Positions 6,822 to 15,643 of a DNA stretch of 25,402 nt are shown here, piece by piece. Made by a program: the position numbers and the translations under genes. Source of the stretch: Bacilli bacterium (lineage in GTDB: Bacteria > Bacillota_I > Bacilli_A > RFN20 > CAG-826); contig CAAFZT010000001.1 of the NCBI GenBank assembly GCA_900767605.1, forward strand, positions 1 to 25,402, written 5' to 3'. Position 1 is the stretch's first letter. Every line of letters starts with the position of its first letter. Under the pieces are notes generated by a model. The model saw only the letters and a program-made list of their open reading frames with translations, had not been told where the DNA came from and did not search any database.

Positions 6822-8806
6822 TTCCGCTTTTCCTCTTGTTCCGCTTTTAATTCGAAGAGAATGTCTCGTAGTTGGGCCGCCCTTTCAAAGTCATAAGCTT
6901 TCGCCGCCGCCTTCATTTGCTTTTCGATGTCGTCTAAGCGCATCTGCATCTGTTTTTTGTCGATAGATTTTTCGCCGTGCAGCAAGGCTTTAACTTCATT
7001 TTCGCTGTTGTGCATAGGAGGCCGAATTTCTTTGACAATCGTTGTCGGAATAACCCCATTTTCATCATTATATTGCTGCTGGATTTTGCGGCGTCGTAGG
7101 GTCTCCGTAATCGCTTCTTTCATGGAATCGGATTCCGTATCCGCATACATAATCACGCGCCCTTCAGCATTTCTTGCAGCACGGCCAATGACCTGAATCA
7201 AGCTGCGCGTGCTACGCAAGAACCCTTCTTTGTCCGCATCTAATATGGCAACCAGAGACACTTCAGGAATATCCAAACCCTCCCGCAAAAGATTAATACC
7301 AATCAAGACATCGTATTTGCCTTTTCGAAGTTGATAGATGATTTCCGTTCGTTCTAATGTCTTCGTTTCACTATGCAAATAAGTCACTTTGATGCCATGG
7401 TCGCGCAAATAAGAGGTAAGATCCTCCGCCATTTTGATGGTTAAAGTGACTACCATGGTGCGCTCATTCTTCTTAACGCGTTCTTTGATTTCGTGAATTA
7501 AATCATCCACTTGGCCAAGGGTCGGCCGAACTTCGATGACGGGATCCAATAGCCCGGTAGGACGAATGATCTGCTCCACGATTTCGTTATGGCACTTCTC
7601 CAATTCGTAATCCCCAGGGGTAGCGGAGGTGCAGATAACATTGCTAGGCGTTAGCTGTTCCCATTCTTGGAAATTCAAAGGTCGGTTGTCCAAGGCGCTT
7701 GGCAGGCGGAATCCATATTCCACTAGCGTCTCTTTGCGACTACGGTCTCCGTTATACATCCCACGAATTTGTGGAATCGTGACATGGCTTTCATCGATGA
7801 GAAGAAGGTAGTCCTTTGGCATATAGTCCAAAAGACAGAATGGCCTTTGTCCCGGAAGTCGTCCATCGATGTGACGAGAATAGTTTTCGATGCCAGGACA
7901 CCTGCCAAATTCCAGCATGGACTCCATATCCTGGCGCGTTCGCATTTCCAAACGTTCCGCTTCCAAAAGCTTCCCCTGTTCCCGGAAATAGCGAAGCCTT
8001 TCATCCAACTCGGCCGAAATCGTTTTGCAAGCGGCTTCAATACGCCTTCTTGTCGAAGCGTGATCATAGGCAGGAAAAATAGGGTAAGTTGCGTAGGTTC
8101 TTTGGACTTCGCCTGTTACCGCATCAATTTGTTTGATGGATTCTACTTCGTCCCCAAAACAATCGAGACGAATAAAATAATCGTGGGTTGGTGGAGCGAT
8201 ATCGATAACATCGCCATGAACACGAAAAGTACCAGGTTTTAGCTCTAAATTATTACGAGCATATTGAGCGTCTAAAAGCTGTCGAAAAAGCCCTTTGCGG
8301 TCTAGCGTCTCCCCTTGGCGAATTTCAAAAATCAAACCCTGATATTCGTTAGGATCACTTAAACCGTAAATGGCGGCGACAGAACATACAACAATCGTAT
8401 CACGACGTTGGAGAATCGAATTCATGGCGGCAGAACGCATCATGTCAATTTCCTCATTCATGACGGCATTCTTGTCAATATAAGTGTCGCTTTTTGGGAT
8501 ATATGCTTCCGGCTGATAGAAATCAAAATTCGAAATAAAATATTCGACACGATTCTCTGGAAACAACTCCTTGAATTCCCCATAAAGCTGAGAGGCTAAC
8601 GTTTTATTGTGAACCATCACCAGCGTGGGACGATTTAACGCTGCAACGATATTAGCATCAGTAAACGTCTTACCCGTTCCAGTCGCCCCCTGGATGACGT
8701 TCCATTTTTCTCCTAAGGAAATTCGATGAAGAATCTTTTCAATTGCTTCTGGCTGATCCCCTGTTGGCTTGTATTTGGAAACGAGCTTAAAGCGATGTTC
8801 TTCCAT
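6818..8806 (-). CDS. uvrB: UvrABC excision nuclease subunit B
   Basis: The damage-verifying helicase-like subunit of nucleotide excision repair, which receives DNA from UvrA and recruits UvrC. The 662-residue length is typical. Walker A GATGTGKT lies at 40-47, the damage-clamping beta-hairpin at about 91-124, LLIDESH at the Walker B position, later helicase motifs such as GINLLREGLDIPEVSLVAILDADKEGF and QVIGRAARN, and a C-terminal UVR domain (about 620-655). The beta-hairpin reads SNFDFYQPEAY instead of the common SYYDYYQPEAY; only the last of the four tyrosines remains. uvrA is not in the window. The gene follows the yitT-like gene by five bases and overlaps the HAD gene. Confidence 0.97.
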   Translation of the reverse strand: MEEHRFKLVSKYKPTGDQPEAIEKILHRISLGEKWNVIQGATGTGKTFTDANIVAALNRPTLVMVHNKTLASQLYGEFKELFPENRVEYFISNFDFYQPEAYIPKSDTYIDKNAVMNEEIDMMRSAAMNSILQRRDTIVVCSVAAIYGLSDPNEYQGLIFEIRQGETLDRKGLFRQLLDAQYARNNLELKPGTFRVHGDVIDIAPPTHDYFIRLDCFGDEVESIKQIDAVTGEVQRTYATYPIFPAYDHASTRRRIEAACKTISAELDERLRYFREQGKLLEAERLEMRTRQDMESMLEFGRCPGIENYSRHIDGRLPGQRPFCLLDYMPKDYLLLIDESHVTIPQIRGMYNGDRSRKETLVEYGFRLPSALDNRPLNFQEWEQLTPSNVICTSATPGDYELEKCHNEIVEQIIRPTGLLDPVIEVRPTLGQVDDLIHEIKERVKKNERTMVVTLTIKMAEDLTSYLRDHGIKVTYLHSETKTLERTEIIYQLRKGKYDVLIGINLLREGLDIPEVSLVAILDADKEGFLRSTRSLIQVIGRAARNAEGRVIMYADTESDSMKEAITETLRRRKIQQQYNDENGVIPTTIVKEIRPPMHNSENEVKALLHGEKSIDKKQMQMRLDDIEKQMKAAAKAYDFERAAQLRDILFELKAEQEEKRK

Positions 8807-8811
8807 GGGAG

Positions 8812-9852
8812 TTATTCCTCTTTTTGATTGTCGCTAGAATCGCGCAAATCCCGTTTCTTTCTTTTTGTAATATTGGATATTTGCAAGGTTTTCTCTTCTT
8901 TGTTAGAAAGGGGATCAAACCCTTCTCCGTTAATCATCGAAGCGGTGGTAAAGGTCACAAACGCTCGAGGGTCCACTGAAGCAATAAATTCGCGGAAATC
9001 ATGAAGTTCTCTTTTGTTAAAGGCAACACGGATCAAAATCTTTTCTTCGCCACTATAGCCCCCGTGAACATCCATGACCGTGGTTGTGTGGTCCATGTCT
9101 TCGATAACATATTTTTGAATTTCTTCCGGCTTGGAAGAAACAATATCAGCGATAACATACGAAGAGGAATTGACGTAAAAATATTGAACAACCGCCGCGC
9201 AAACAAAGGCGGAAAGCACGCCAATTAACCCTAGCGCCAAATCGCGTTTCACGATGATTCCAATTAGAATCAATGTTCCGTCAATGATAAAACAAGATAG
9301 AGCTTCTTTTATCGGGGTGTGCTTAGCAATAATAACCGAAATGACATCAAAGCCACCCGTCGAGCCATCCGCGTGATAGGTAGTGGCGACGCCCCCTCCA
9401 ATCATCGCTCCGCCAAAAATAGAAGCGAGAAGCAAAATGGAGGTAGACACCGTGCCTTCCATGCTTGTCTTCACCAATTGGTCTGCAAGGAATTGTCCAA
9501 TAGGCAAACCATTCACCATGGGAATGCGGTAAAGAATTGTGAAAATCCCGGGATAAATCAACGTAGCAAACAAGGTATGCAGCGTGAATTTCTTGCCCAA
9601 GAAAATAAAACTAACAATCAATAAGCTGATTTGAAGAATCCAAGTCACGATATCAACCACTTGAAAATCAATGCCCGCCGCATCGACAAAGTGCTGAACA
9701 ATGATTCCAACGCTGATAATGCCACCAGGAAGAATATTAAATGGCGTAATAAAAATAGCGTCACCGGCCGCTAGCAAAAAGCAACCCAAGACAATAAGCG
9801 CGTAATTGCGAATTGCGTGCAACACTTCTTTTTTAGTCCACGTTTTTAGCAT
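8812..9852 (-). CDS. YitT-family membrane protein with DUF2179 domain
   Basis: A multi-pass membrane protein of the YitT family, for which no firm function is known. The 346-residue product has about five to six hydrophobic segments in its first 235 residues and a conserved glycine-rich stretch GGAMIGGGVATTYHADGSTGGFDVIS (split in two here: GGAMIGGGVATTYHADG and STGGFDVIS). A soluble DUF2179 domain follows (about 235-310, with DHTTTVMDVHGGYSG and ILIRVAFNKRE), then a charged tail rich in Lys, Arg and Asp. The ATG at 9852 lies 20 bases inside prfB, with GGAG about ten bases upstream. A YitT-type gene downstream of prfB is, as I recall, also seen in Bacillus (yvjA), so the neighbourhood looks ancestral. 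Confidence 0.88.
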   Translation of the reverse strand: MLKTWTKKEVLHAIRNYALIVLGCFLLAAGDAIFITPFNILPGGIISVGIIVQHFVDAAGIDFQVVDIVTWILQISLLIVSFIFLGKKFTLHTLFATLIYPGIFTILYRIPMVNGLPIGQFLADQLVKTSMEGTVSTSILLLASIFGGAMIGGGVATTYHADGSTGGFDVISVIIAKHTPIKEALSCFIIDGTLILIGIIVKRDLALGLIGVLSAFVCAAVVQYFYVNSSSYVIADIVSSKPEEIQKYVIEDMDHTTTVMDVHGGYSGEEKILIRVAFNKRELHDFREFIASVDPRAFVTFTTASMINGEGFDPLSNKEEKTLQISNITKRKKRDLRDSSDNQKEE

Positions 9853-10954
9853 CTTTGCGGGACTCCATTTCTAGATAGGAGAAAAGGAATTGGTTGATAT
9901 CGCCATCCATCACCCCGTTAATATCCCCAGTTTCGTAGCCCGTGCGATGATCTTTGACCATTGTATATGGTTGGAAAACATAGGAACGGATTTGCGAACC
10001 CCATTCAATATTCTTTTGTTCTCCTTGAATGGATTTTAATTGACGTTCCCTTTCCTCCAACTTTCTTTGCATCAATAAGTCGGTGAGCATCGACATACAG
10101 GTTGCCTTATTCATGAGCTGGCTACGTTCAATCTGACATTGGACAACAATGCCGGTTGGCAAGTGAGTGATACGAACCGCAGAAGAAACTTTATTAACGT
10201 TCTGTCCTCCGGCTCCGCCTGAACGGTAGGTGTCTACTCGCAAATCCTTAGGGTCGATCACAATATCGCTGACCGCACCGAATTCTGGAATGACGTTAAC
10301 CGAAGCGAAAGAAGTATGGCGTCTTGCCGCTGCATCAAAAGGAGAAATGCGAACCAAGCGATGAACGCCTTTTTCGCTCTTCAAAAAACCATAAGCATCT
10401 TGCCCTGAAACTTTTAAAGTCACGGACTTAATGCCGGCTTCTTCCCCTTCTTCGATATCGATCACTTGAACTTTGAAATTGTTTCTTTCCGCCCAACGGC
10501 CATACATACGCATAAGCATCGACGCCCAGTCGTGAGCCTCGGTTCCGCCGGCACCGGGGTGAATATCCAAGGTGCAATTCAAAGCATCATAAGGGCCGCT
10601 GAATAACAATTTATGTTGCAAATTCGAACAATCCTCTTTGAGGTCTGTTTCCATGGAATCCAAAAGCTCCATCATGTCTTTATCGGATTCACTGACTTCG
10701 GGAAGCATGTCTTGAATGTCTCGATAAACGTTAGCACATTTAAGATAGGCCTCTTTTTTCGAAACCAAAGAAGCCAAACGGCTCGAAACCGTTTTGGCTT
10801 TATTTTGGTCATTCCAAAAGCCTTCTTCGTTTTGTTCGGCGGTTAACGTCTCAATCTCCGCGTCAATCTTCGGCAAATCCAGAGAATCGCCGAGGCTTTG
10901 AACGGATTTGCCTAATTCGTAGGCTCCTTGTTTCAGCTCGACTAGATTCTTCAT
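9833..10954 (-). CDS. prfB: Peptide chain release factor 2
   Basis: Recognises UGA and UAA stop codons and triggers peptide release. The 373-residue product has the RF2 tripeptide SPF at 204-206 (VRISPFDAAARRHTSF) and the catalytic GGQ at 249-251 (SGGAGGQNVNK), methylated by PrmC, encoded upstream in the same run. The start is the ATG at 10954, preceded by AAGGAG at seven bases; that ribosome binding site overlaps the secA stop (AAGGAGTAA). A longer in-frame opening to 11092 lies within secA and lacks family similarity. The gene has no programmed frameshift: the Leu-Asp pair at 25-26, where many prfB genes have CTT TGA C, is read directly as CTG GAT. Confidence 0.96.
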   Translation of the reverse strand: MKNLVELKQGAYELGKSVQSLGDSLDLPKIDAEIETLTAEQNEEGFWNDQNKAKTVSSRLASLVSKKEAYLKCANVYRDIQDMLPEVSESDKDMMELLDSMETDLKEDCSNLQHKLLFSGPYDALNCTLDIHPGAGGTEAHDWASMLMRMYGRWAERNNFKVQVIDIEEGEEAGIKSVTLKVSGQDAYGFLKSEKGVHRLVRISPFDAAARRHTSFASVNVIPEFGAVSDIVIDPKDLRVDTYRSGGAGGQNVNKVSSAVRITHLPTGIVVQCQIERSQLMNKATCMSMLTDLLMQRKLEERERQLKSIQGEQKNIEWGSQIRSYVFQPYTMVKDHRTGYETGDINGVMDGDINQFLFSYLEMESRKDAKNVD

Positions 10955-10958
10955 AGAT

Positions 10959-13778
10959 TTACTCCTTGGTTGGGTTTTGGATAGGGCTGACGGGCATTTC
11001 CTTGCTATTGTCGCCTTGTAGATAAGCGATGATTGCTTTTGCATCCTTGCAAAGCAAGTGGAAATCCATCGGATCCCGTTGTGTTGCTTCAATCACCTGT
11101 TCACGAGTGATTTTCTTTTCGAGCATCAAACGGGTAATTTGTTTGGCTTCGTCCAAATTCATGGGCTTATTGTCGTCTTCTTCTGGGCGAGCAACATATT
11201 CAAATTTTTGTGGCGCGGCAGTTCCCACGTGAAGAATGGCGGCATTACTGGGGTCCGAGGCGGGGGCGGGAGCCGGCTGAGGCTTGGACTCAGGTTGTGG
11301 CTGAACTTCTTCTTTCTTCGGCTCTTCCTTAGCGGCTTTCTTTTCCTCCGGTTTGGCTTCAATCACCTTCGGTTCCGGTTTGGGTTGTTCCTGTTCCGGG
11401 GTCGAAGTGCGCAAACGGGCATTCATAAAGTTGAAGACGCTATCCACAGCAATGGTTTGGTTCATTTCGCGGAACATGTCGTATCCTTCGTTCACGTAAT
11501 CCTGTAACGGATTGGTTTGAGCGTAAGAACGAAGTCCGATGCCTTCACGGAGGTGCGTCATGGCATCGATATGTTTGGTCCAGTTGCGGTCAATGACCGA
11601 TAACGTGATGGAACGCTCCACGCGGTCCGCGACTTCCTTTGGCCACGTCTTGCGTTTCTTGAGATATTCCATATAAAGGAATTCACCCAAGTCTTCACCG
11701 CCTTCTTCTACCGTTGCCTCATCATAAGCTTTTAAGGTTTTTTCCGGCATGGAACCCTCCGGCAAGAAGGCCGGCATAATCGTTTTTCCTAGCAATTCTG
11801 CCGAAATCAAGTCTTCATCACGGCCAGGAACCGTGCTCTTTTTCGCCAAGAATTTACCAGCGTCCAAGAAGAAATCGTGAATCAAATCCTCGATATCGCC
11901 GGAAAGCATGATGCGGTCGCGGCGGTCATAGATGATTTGACGCTGTTTAGCCAAAACGTCATCGTAATCGAGGAGGTTTTTACGAATATCGAAGTTCTTT
12001 CCTTCGATTTGCTTTTGAGCATTCGTAACCATGTTCTGAATCATCTTATTTTCCAAATGCTCATCGCCAAGAATCTTCTTCATTCTTTCACGAGCCTCAT
12101 CATTGGTGAAACGTTTCATCAAATCGTCGTCAAAAGAAACGAAGAAACGAGAGTAACCCGGATCACCCTGACGTCCCGAACGTCCGCGTAGCTGGTTATC
12201 GATACGACGCGATTCATGGCGTTCCGTGCCAAGAACGCACAAGCCACCAAGGGCTTTGACGTCATCCGTTAATTTAATATCCGTACCACGGCCAGCCATG
12301 TTGGTAGCGAGGGTAACCGCACCTTTTTCGCCTGCGTGAGAGATGATTTCCGCTTCGCGAGCTTGATTCTTCGCATTCAAGACTTCGTGAGGAACATGAG
12401 CTTCCGTCAATAAGCGGGAGATTTCTTCGTTAGATTCGACAGAAACCGTACCAATCAAAATTGGTTGACCCGTCGCATGACGTTTTTGGACTTCTTCCAC
12501 CAATCCACGTAATTTTCCTTCGTGGGTTCCATAAATAATGTCGTTATCGTCAACACGCTGAATCGGACGGTTCGTCGGAATGACGATGACGCGCATGTTG
12601 TAAATCTTTTCAAATTCTTCTTCTTCGGTTTTTGCCGTACCGGTCATACCGGAGACTTTCTTATAAAGGCGGAAGAAATTCTGATAGGTAATCGTGGCTA
12701 AGACGGTGGTTTCTTGCTTGATTTCCACTCCCTCTTTCGCCTGAATTGCCTGTTGCAAGCCATCGTTATATTCACGGCCTTTCATGATACGTCCGGTGAA
12801 TTGGTCAATAAGTTGAATTTGGTTTTCGGAGTCAACCATGTATTCGACATCACGCATCATGATGTAGTTGGCCTTCAAAGCTTGGTGGATACGGTGAACC
12901 AAATCCGCGTATTGAGGATCGTAAAGATTAGGCACGCCGAACATCTTCTCCGCTTTATCGTTGCCCGAATCCGTAAGGTTGCAGGTTTTGTCTTTGATAT
13001 CGATGGTGAAATCTTTTTCGGGCTTCAAGAGCTTAACGAAACGATCCGCGACTTGATATTGAGAGGCCGAGGAACGTTGGCCACCGGAAATAATAAGCGG
13101 GGTACGCGATTCATCAATTAAAATCGAGTCCGCTTCATCGATAACACAGAACTTCAAACCACGTAAAACGCGGCCATCCAAGGACTGAGCCATGTTATCA
13201 CGGAGGTAATCGAAGCCCAATTCGGAGTTTGTGGTGTAAGTAATATCGCAAAGATAGGCTTCGCGTTTTTCAGCAGCAGTTTTGGTCGAAAGGTTAACGC
13301 CGACGGTCAAACCAAGGAAACGATAAACGTTACCCATCCATTCCGCGTCACGGGAGGCCAAATATTCGTTGACGGTGACAACGTGAACGCCACGGCCCGT
13401 CAAAGCATTCAAATAAACGGCCATCGTTGCGGTTAAGGTCTTACCTTCGCCGGTCCGCATTTCAGCGATATTACCGCCGTTCAAAACCAAAGAACCAACA
13501 ATCTGAACTTTGTAGGGGAACTGTTTTAGGGAACGTTTTGCCCCTTCACGGCAAACCGCAAAAGCTTCGTATTTAATCTCTTCAAGACGGCGATCCATTT
13601 CTTCGTCGTTAGCGCTATCCTTCAAATATTCTTGGAAGTGCTTCGTCTTTGCCCGAAGTTCGTCGTCACTTAATGCGGCGATCTCTTTTTCAAAAGAAAT
13701 CACACGGTCCGCTTCTTTCATGTAGCGGTTCAATTCACGTTTCTCAAAATGGAAGATGCTCTCAAATATATTTGCCAC
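10959..13778 (-). CDS. secA: Preprotein translocase ATPase SecA with an atypical C-terminus
   Basis: The motor ATPase that pushes preproteins through SecYEG. Walker A TGEGKT lies at 109-114, a DEAD-like VIDEADSILIDESRTPLIISG region near 210 (two pieces: VIDEADSILIDE, SRTPLIISG), and motif VI is TNMAGRGTDIKL with RGRSGRQGDPG. I start at GTG 13778, giving VANIFESIF as in SecA generally, because GAGGAG lies seven bases upstream; a TTG 15 bases earlier is inside that site. The protein is 939 residues, about 100 more than usual. After about 790 comes an 80-residue linker rich in Pro, Glu, Lys and Gln, then a 67-residue helical segment. The usual zinc-binding C-x-C-x-S-G tail is absent. comFC precedes it and prfB follows. 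Confidence 0.96.
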   Translation of the reverse strand: MANIFESIFHFEKRELNRYMKEADRVISFEKEIAALSDDELRAKTKHFQEYLKDSANDEEMDRRLEEIKYEAFAVCREGAKRSLKQFPYKVQIVGSLVLNGGNIAEMRTGEGKTLTATMAVYLNALTGRGVHVVTVNEYLASRDAEWMGNVYRFLGLTVGVNLSTKTAAEKREAYLCDITYTTNSELGFDYLRDNMAQSLDGRVLRGLKFCVIDEADSILIDESRTPLIISGGQRSSASQYQVADRFVKLLKPEKDFTIDIKDKTCNLTDSGNDKAEKMFGVPNLYDPQYADLVHRIHQALKANYIMMRDVEYMVDSENQIQLIDQFTGRIMKGREYNDGLQQAIQAKEGVEIKQETTVLATITYQNFFRLYKKVSGMTGTAKTEEEEFEKIYNMRVIVIPTNRPIQRVDDNDIIYGTHEGKLRGLVEEVQKRHATGQPILIGTVSVESNEEISRLLTEAHVPHEVLNAKNQAREAEIISHAGEKGAVTLATNMAGRGTDIKLTDDVKALGGLCVLGTERHESRRIDNQLRGRSGRQGDPGYSRFFVSFDDDLMKRFTNDEARERMKKILGDEHLENKMIQNMVTNAQKQIEGKNFDIRKNLLDYDDVLAKQRQIIYDRRDRIMLSGDIEDLIHDFFLDAGKFLAKKSTVPGRDEDLISAELLGKTIMPAFLPEGSMPEKTLKAYDEATVEEGGEDLGEFLYMEYLKKRKTWPKEVADRVERSITLSVIDRNWTKHIDAMTHLREGIGLRSYAQTNPLQDYVNEGYDMFREMNQTIAVDSVFNFMNARLRTSTPEQEQPKPEPKVIEAKPEEKKAAKEEPKKEEVQPQPESKPQPAPAPASDPSNAAILHVGTAAPQKFEYVARPEEDDNKPMNLDEAKQITRLMLEKKITREQVIEATQRDPMDFHLLCKDAKAIIAYLQGDNSKEMPVSPIQNPTKE

Positions 13779-13809
13779 TTCAAAACTCCTCAATCAAAAA
13801 AGCCGAATT

Positions 13810-13838
13810 ATCATACCATTTGAATAAATGGTAGGCAA
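13810..13838 (-). promoter_or_regulatory. secA promoter with an internal palindrome
   Basis: On the minus strand TTGCCT (13838-13833), a 17-base spacer and TATGAT (13815-13810). The spacer is almost filled by a perfect inverted repeat, TACCATTT and AAATGGTA separated by four bases (13814-13833). The predicted start is near 13803, and GAGGAG plus the GTG codon follow. The palindrome is placed like a repressor operator. It is too AT-rich, and lacks an adjacent U-run, to be a good terminator for comFC. Confidence 0.6.
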
Positions 13839-14483
13839 TTAAAGTCCATCGCCTTTTCCCTTCTGAATCACTTTTGACATAACTAACACTTGAATCTTTT
13901 TAACTCCGTGCTGCTTCAAAAGACGTATGCATGCCTTTAAAGTGGAACCTGTCGTGCAAACATCATCCACAAGCAAAACAGGCTTGTTCGTTATCTTTTT
14001 TGTCTCATCAAAACGAAGGAATTCGCCTACACGTGCCCGCTGTTTTGCATTTAAATCGCTTTGTTTCATTTCAAATGGTTTGGTAATGGGAGATTGCATC
14101 GGCAGGTTCAAATTACGGAACATCTCCACCACTTGATTGAATCCACGTTCTTCATCGTGGCTTGGGCTAGAGGGAACAGGGACGATAACATAATGACGGT
14201 ACTTCAATTTTAAAAAGAACAGAATCCTTTCCAAAAAAACGGGAGCCAATTCGATGTCTCCGCACCCCTTGAACTGATATAAAGCATTCCGAATCGTCTC
14301 GTTATAAGGGTATATAGCCAAGCATGAAACGCCCTCCATTTTAAAGCGAAACCACCGCGGAGAAAATTTTGAAAAACATCGGTAACACACGGAACAATTC
14401 CGATGGAAAATACGATGGAAAGAACAGGGTTCCAAAGGATGGAAACACAGCTTACAAAAAGGTGTTGCAGTATCGGATTTCAT
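13839..14483 (-). CDS. comFC: ComFC-type phosphoribosyltransferase-domain protein
   Basis: A ComF/GntX family protein needed in competent bacteria for taking up transforming DNA; its biochemical activity is unclear. The 214-residue product starts with a four-cysteine zinc finger (C10, C13, C30, C33) and has a type I phosphoribosyltransferase domain with the PRPP loop VLLVDDVCTTGSTL at 169-182. I chose the ATG at 14483 because GGAGG lies nine bases upstream and the zinc finger begins at once; an in-frame opening to 14549 has no such support. It overlaps the end of comFA by 32 bases. The comFB gene found between these two in Bacillus is missing. Confidence 0.92.
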   Translation of the reverse strand: MKSDTATPFCKLCFHPLEPCSFHRIFHRNCSVCYRCFSKFSPRWFRFKMEGVSCLAIYPYNETIRNALYQFKGCGDIELAPVFLERILFFLKLKYRHYVIVPVPSSPSHDEERGFNQVVEMFRNLNLPMQSPITKPFEMKQSDLNAKQRARVGEFLRFDETKKITNKPVLLVDDVCTTGSTLKACIRLLKQHGVKKIQVLVMSKVIQKGKGDGL

Positions 14484-15600
14484 TGATAGCGTCCTCCATG
14501 CTTTTGGTGATTCGTTCGCCAATAAAATAAACTTCTCCTGTGGGCGCACTCGCTTTTCTTCCAGCGCGCCCCGCGATTTGAATCAAGGCAGCGCTGTTGT
14601 AAATGGGGTCGTCAGCATGCAGGACAACAACCTGCAAATTGGCCACGGTGATTCCCCGTTCCAGCACGGCCGTTGTAATCAAATAGTCATATTTTCCCTC
14701 CTTAAAATCCTGAATGATTTTTTCTCGGTTTTCTCGTTGCGACGACACGTAATTTCCTCGAGGGAAAAAAGGCGATAAAACGGAAAAGACCGAGGACGTG
14801 TATCGAACTTTGGGAACAAAGACAAAACATGGTTTGCTGCGTTTTTGGAATTCTTTCAACTTCTTCATCAAAAAAACTAACGCGAAAAATCCGAAGAGTT
14901 TTTTGCTTTCGGGGACGGGAATTGGGCGGCGATGAAAACGCGTATGCAAGGTCAGCATTTCCTTTCCAACTCCTTTAAATTCCGTGACGATTTCTTTGGA
15001 TGGGGTAGCCGACATCATAACGCAATGTCCCTTTAGGCTTTTCTTGTATAGAGAAATCAGCACTTCGTTCCCTTTGAAAGGAAAGGCGTCGATTTCATCC
15101 ATCACAAGCAAATCAAAATAGTTAGGATAGCGATATAGCTGATGGGTCGTGAGCACAATGCAATCGCCTTCGAGCCTGGACCGATGACCCCCATATACTG
15201 CGACGATTTTTCCACTAGGAAATGCTTCTTTTAACCGAAAAAATAGTTCGATAACAACGTCTCTTCTAGGCAAAGCAAAGCCAACTTTCATGCCCCGACT
15301 CATCGCATAGCCGATTACGCCATAACTAATTTCCGTTTTTCCTGAGCCACAGACCGCGTAAACCAACGTATCTTTCCCCTGCTTAAAGTTAGAAACAATG
15401 CGATCAGAAAGAACTTGTTGTTCTTTAGAAAGTTGGTACGAAAGCTCTAATCCAATAGCGCGTGGATTCCGAAGAATTACGTTTTTCGCTTCTTCGCCCT
15501 GAAATTGAATGCATTTCCTGCAATAAGGGGATCCGTTTTTCACTCCCAAAAACCGGGGATCACTATTTCCGCAACGGGGACAAACAAAAATATTCTCCAC
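14452..15600 (-). CDS. comFA: ComFA, DNA-uptake helicase-like ATPase
   Basis: A superfamily 2 ATPase that helps pull single-stranded DNA into the cell during transformation. The 382-residue product has an N-terminal four-cysteine zinc finger (C7, C10, C27, C30), Walker A AVCGSGKTE around 82-90, a Walker B box VMDEID at 166-171, MSATPS as motif III, and a C-terminal helicase half ending in QIAGRAGRK. The start appears to be GTG at 15600, right before the zinc finger. There is no good Shine-Dalgarno sequence, and an AT-rich stretch upstream could hold a promoter. It lies 43 bases after the sua5-rpiB gene. No pilus or comE competence genes are in the window. Confidence 0.92.
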   Translation of the reverse strand: MENIFVCPRCGNSDPRFLGVKNGSPYCRKCIQFQGEEAKNVILRNPRAIGLELSYQLSKEQQVLSDRIVSNFKQGKDTLVYAVCGSGKTEISYGVIGYAMSRGMKVGFALPRRDVVIELFFRLKEAFPSGKIVAVYGGHRSRLEGDCIVLTTHQLYRYPNYFDLLVMDEIDAFPFKGNEVLISLYKKSLKGHCVMMSATPSKEIVTEFKGVGKEMLTLHTRFHRRPIPVPESKKLFGFFALVFLMKKLKEFQKRSKPCFVFVPKVRYTSSVFSVLSPFFPRGNYVSSQRENREKIIQDFKEGKYDYLITTAVLERGITVANLQVVVLHADDPIYNSAALIQIAGRAGRKASAPTGEVYFIGERITKSMEDAINEIRYCNTFL

Positions 15601-15643
15601 ACATAATTAGAAGGTGAAAAAAATATTTTTTTGCGAAATTTCT

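Noticed and set aside
7769..8242. 157-codon plus-strand open frame antisense to uvrB
   Set aside because: uvrB is strongly conserved here and the antisense frame shows no start signals or recognisable domain.
10954..11092. Longer prfB reading frame starting inside secA
   Set aside because: The extra 46 residues show no release-factor similarity, while the ATG at 10954 has a strong ribosome binding site and the normal RF2 opening.
11058..11507. 149-codon plus-strand open frame antisense to the secA tail
   Set aside because: Its Phe/Leu/Arg-rich composition is the mirror of the Glu/Lys/Pro-rich SecA linker; it is a shadow of the repetitive codons.
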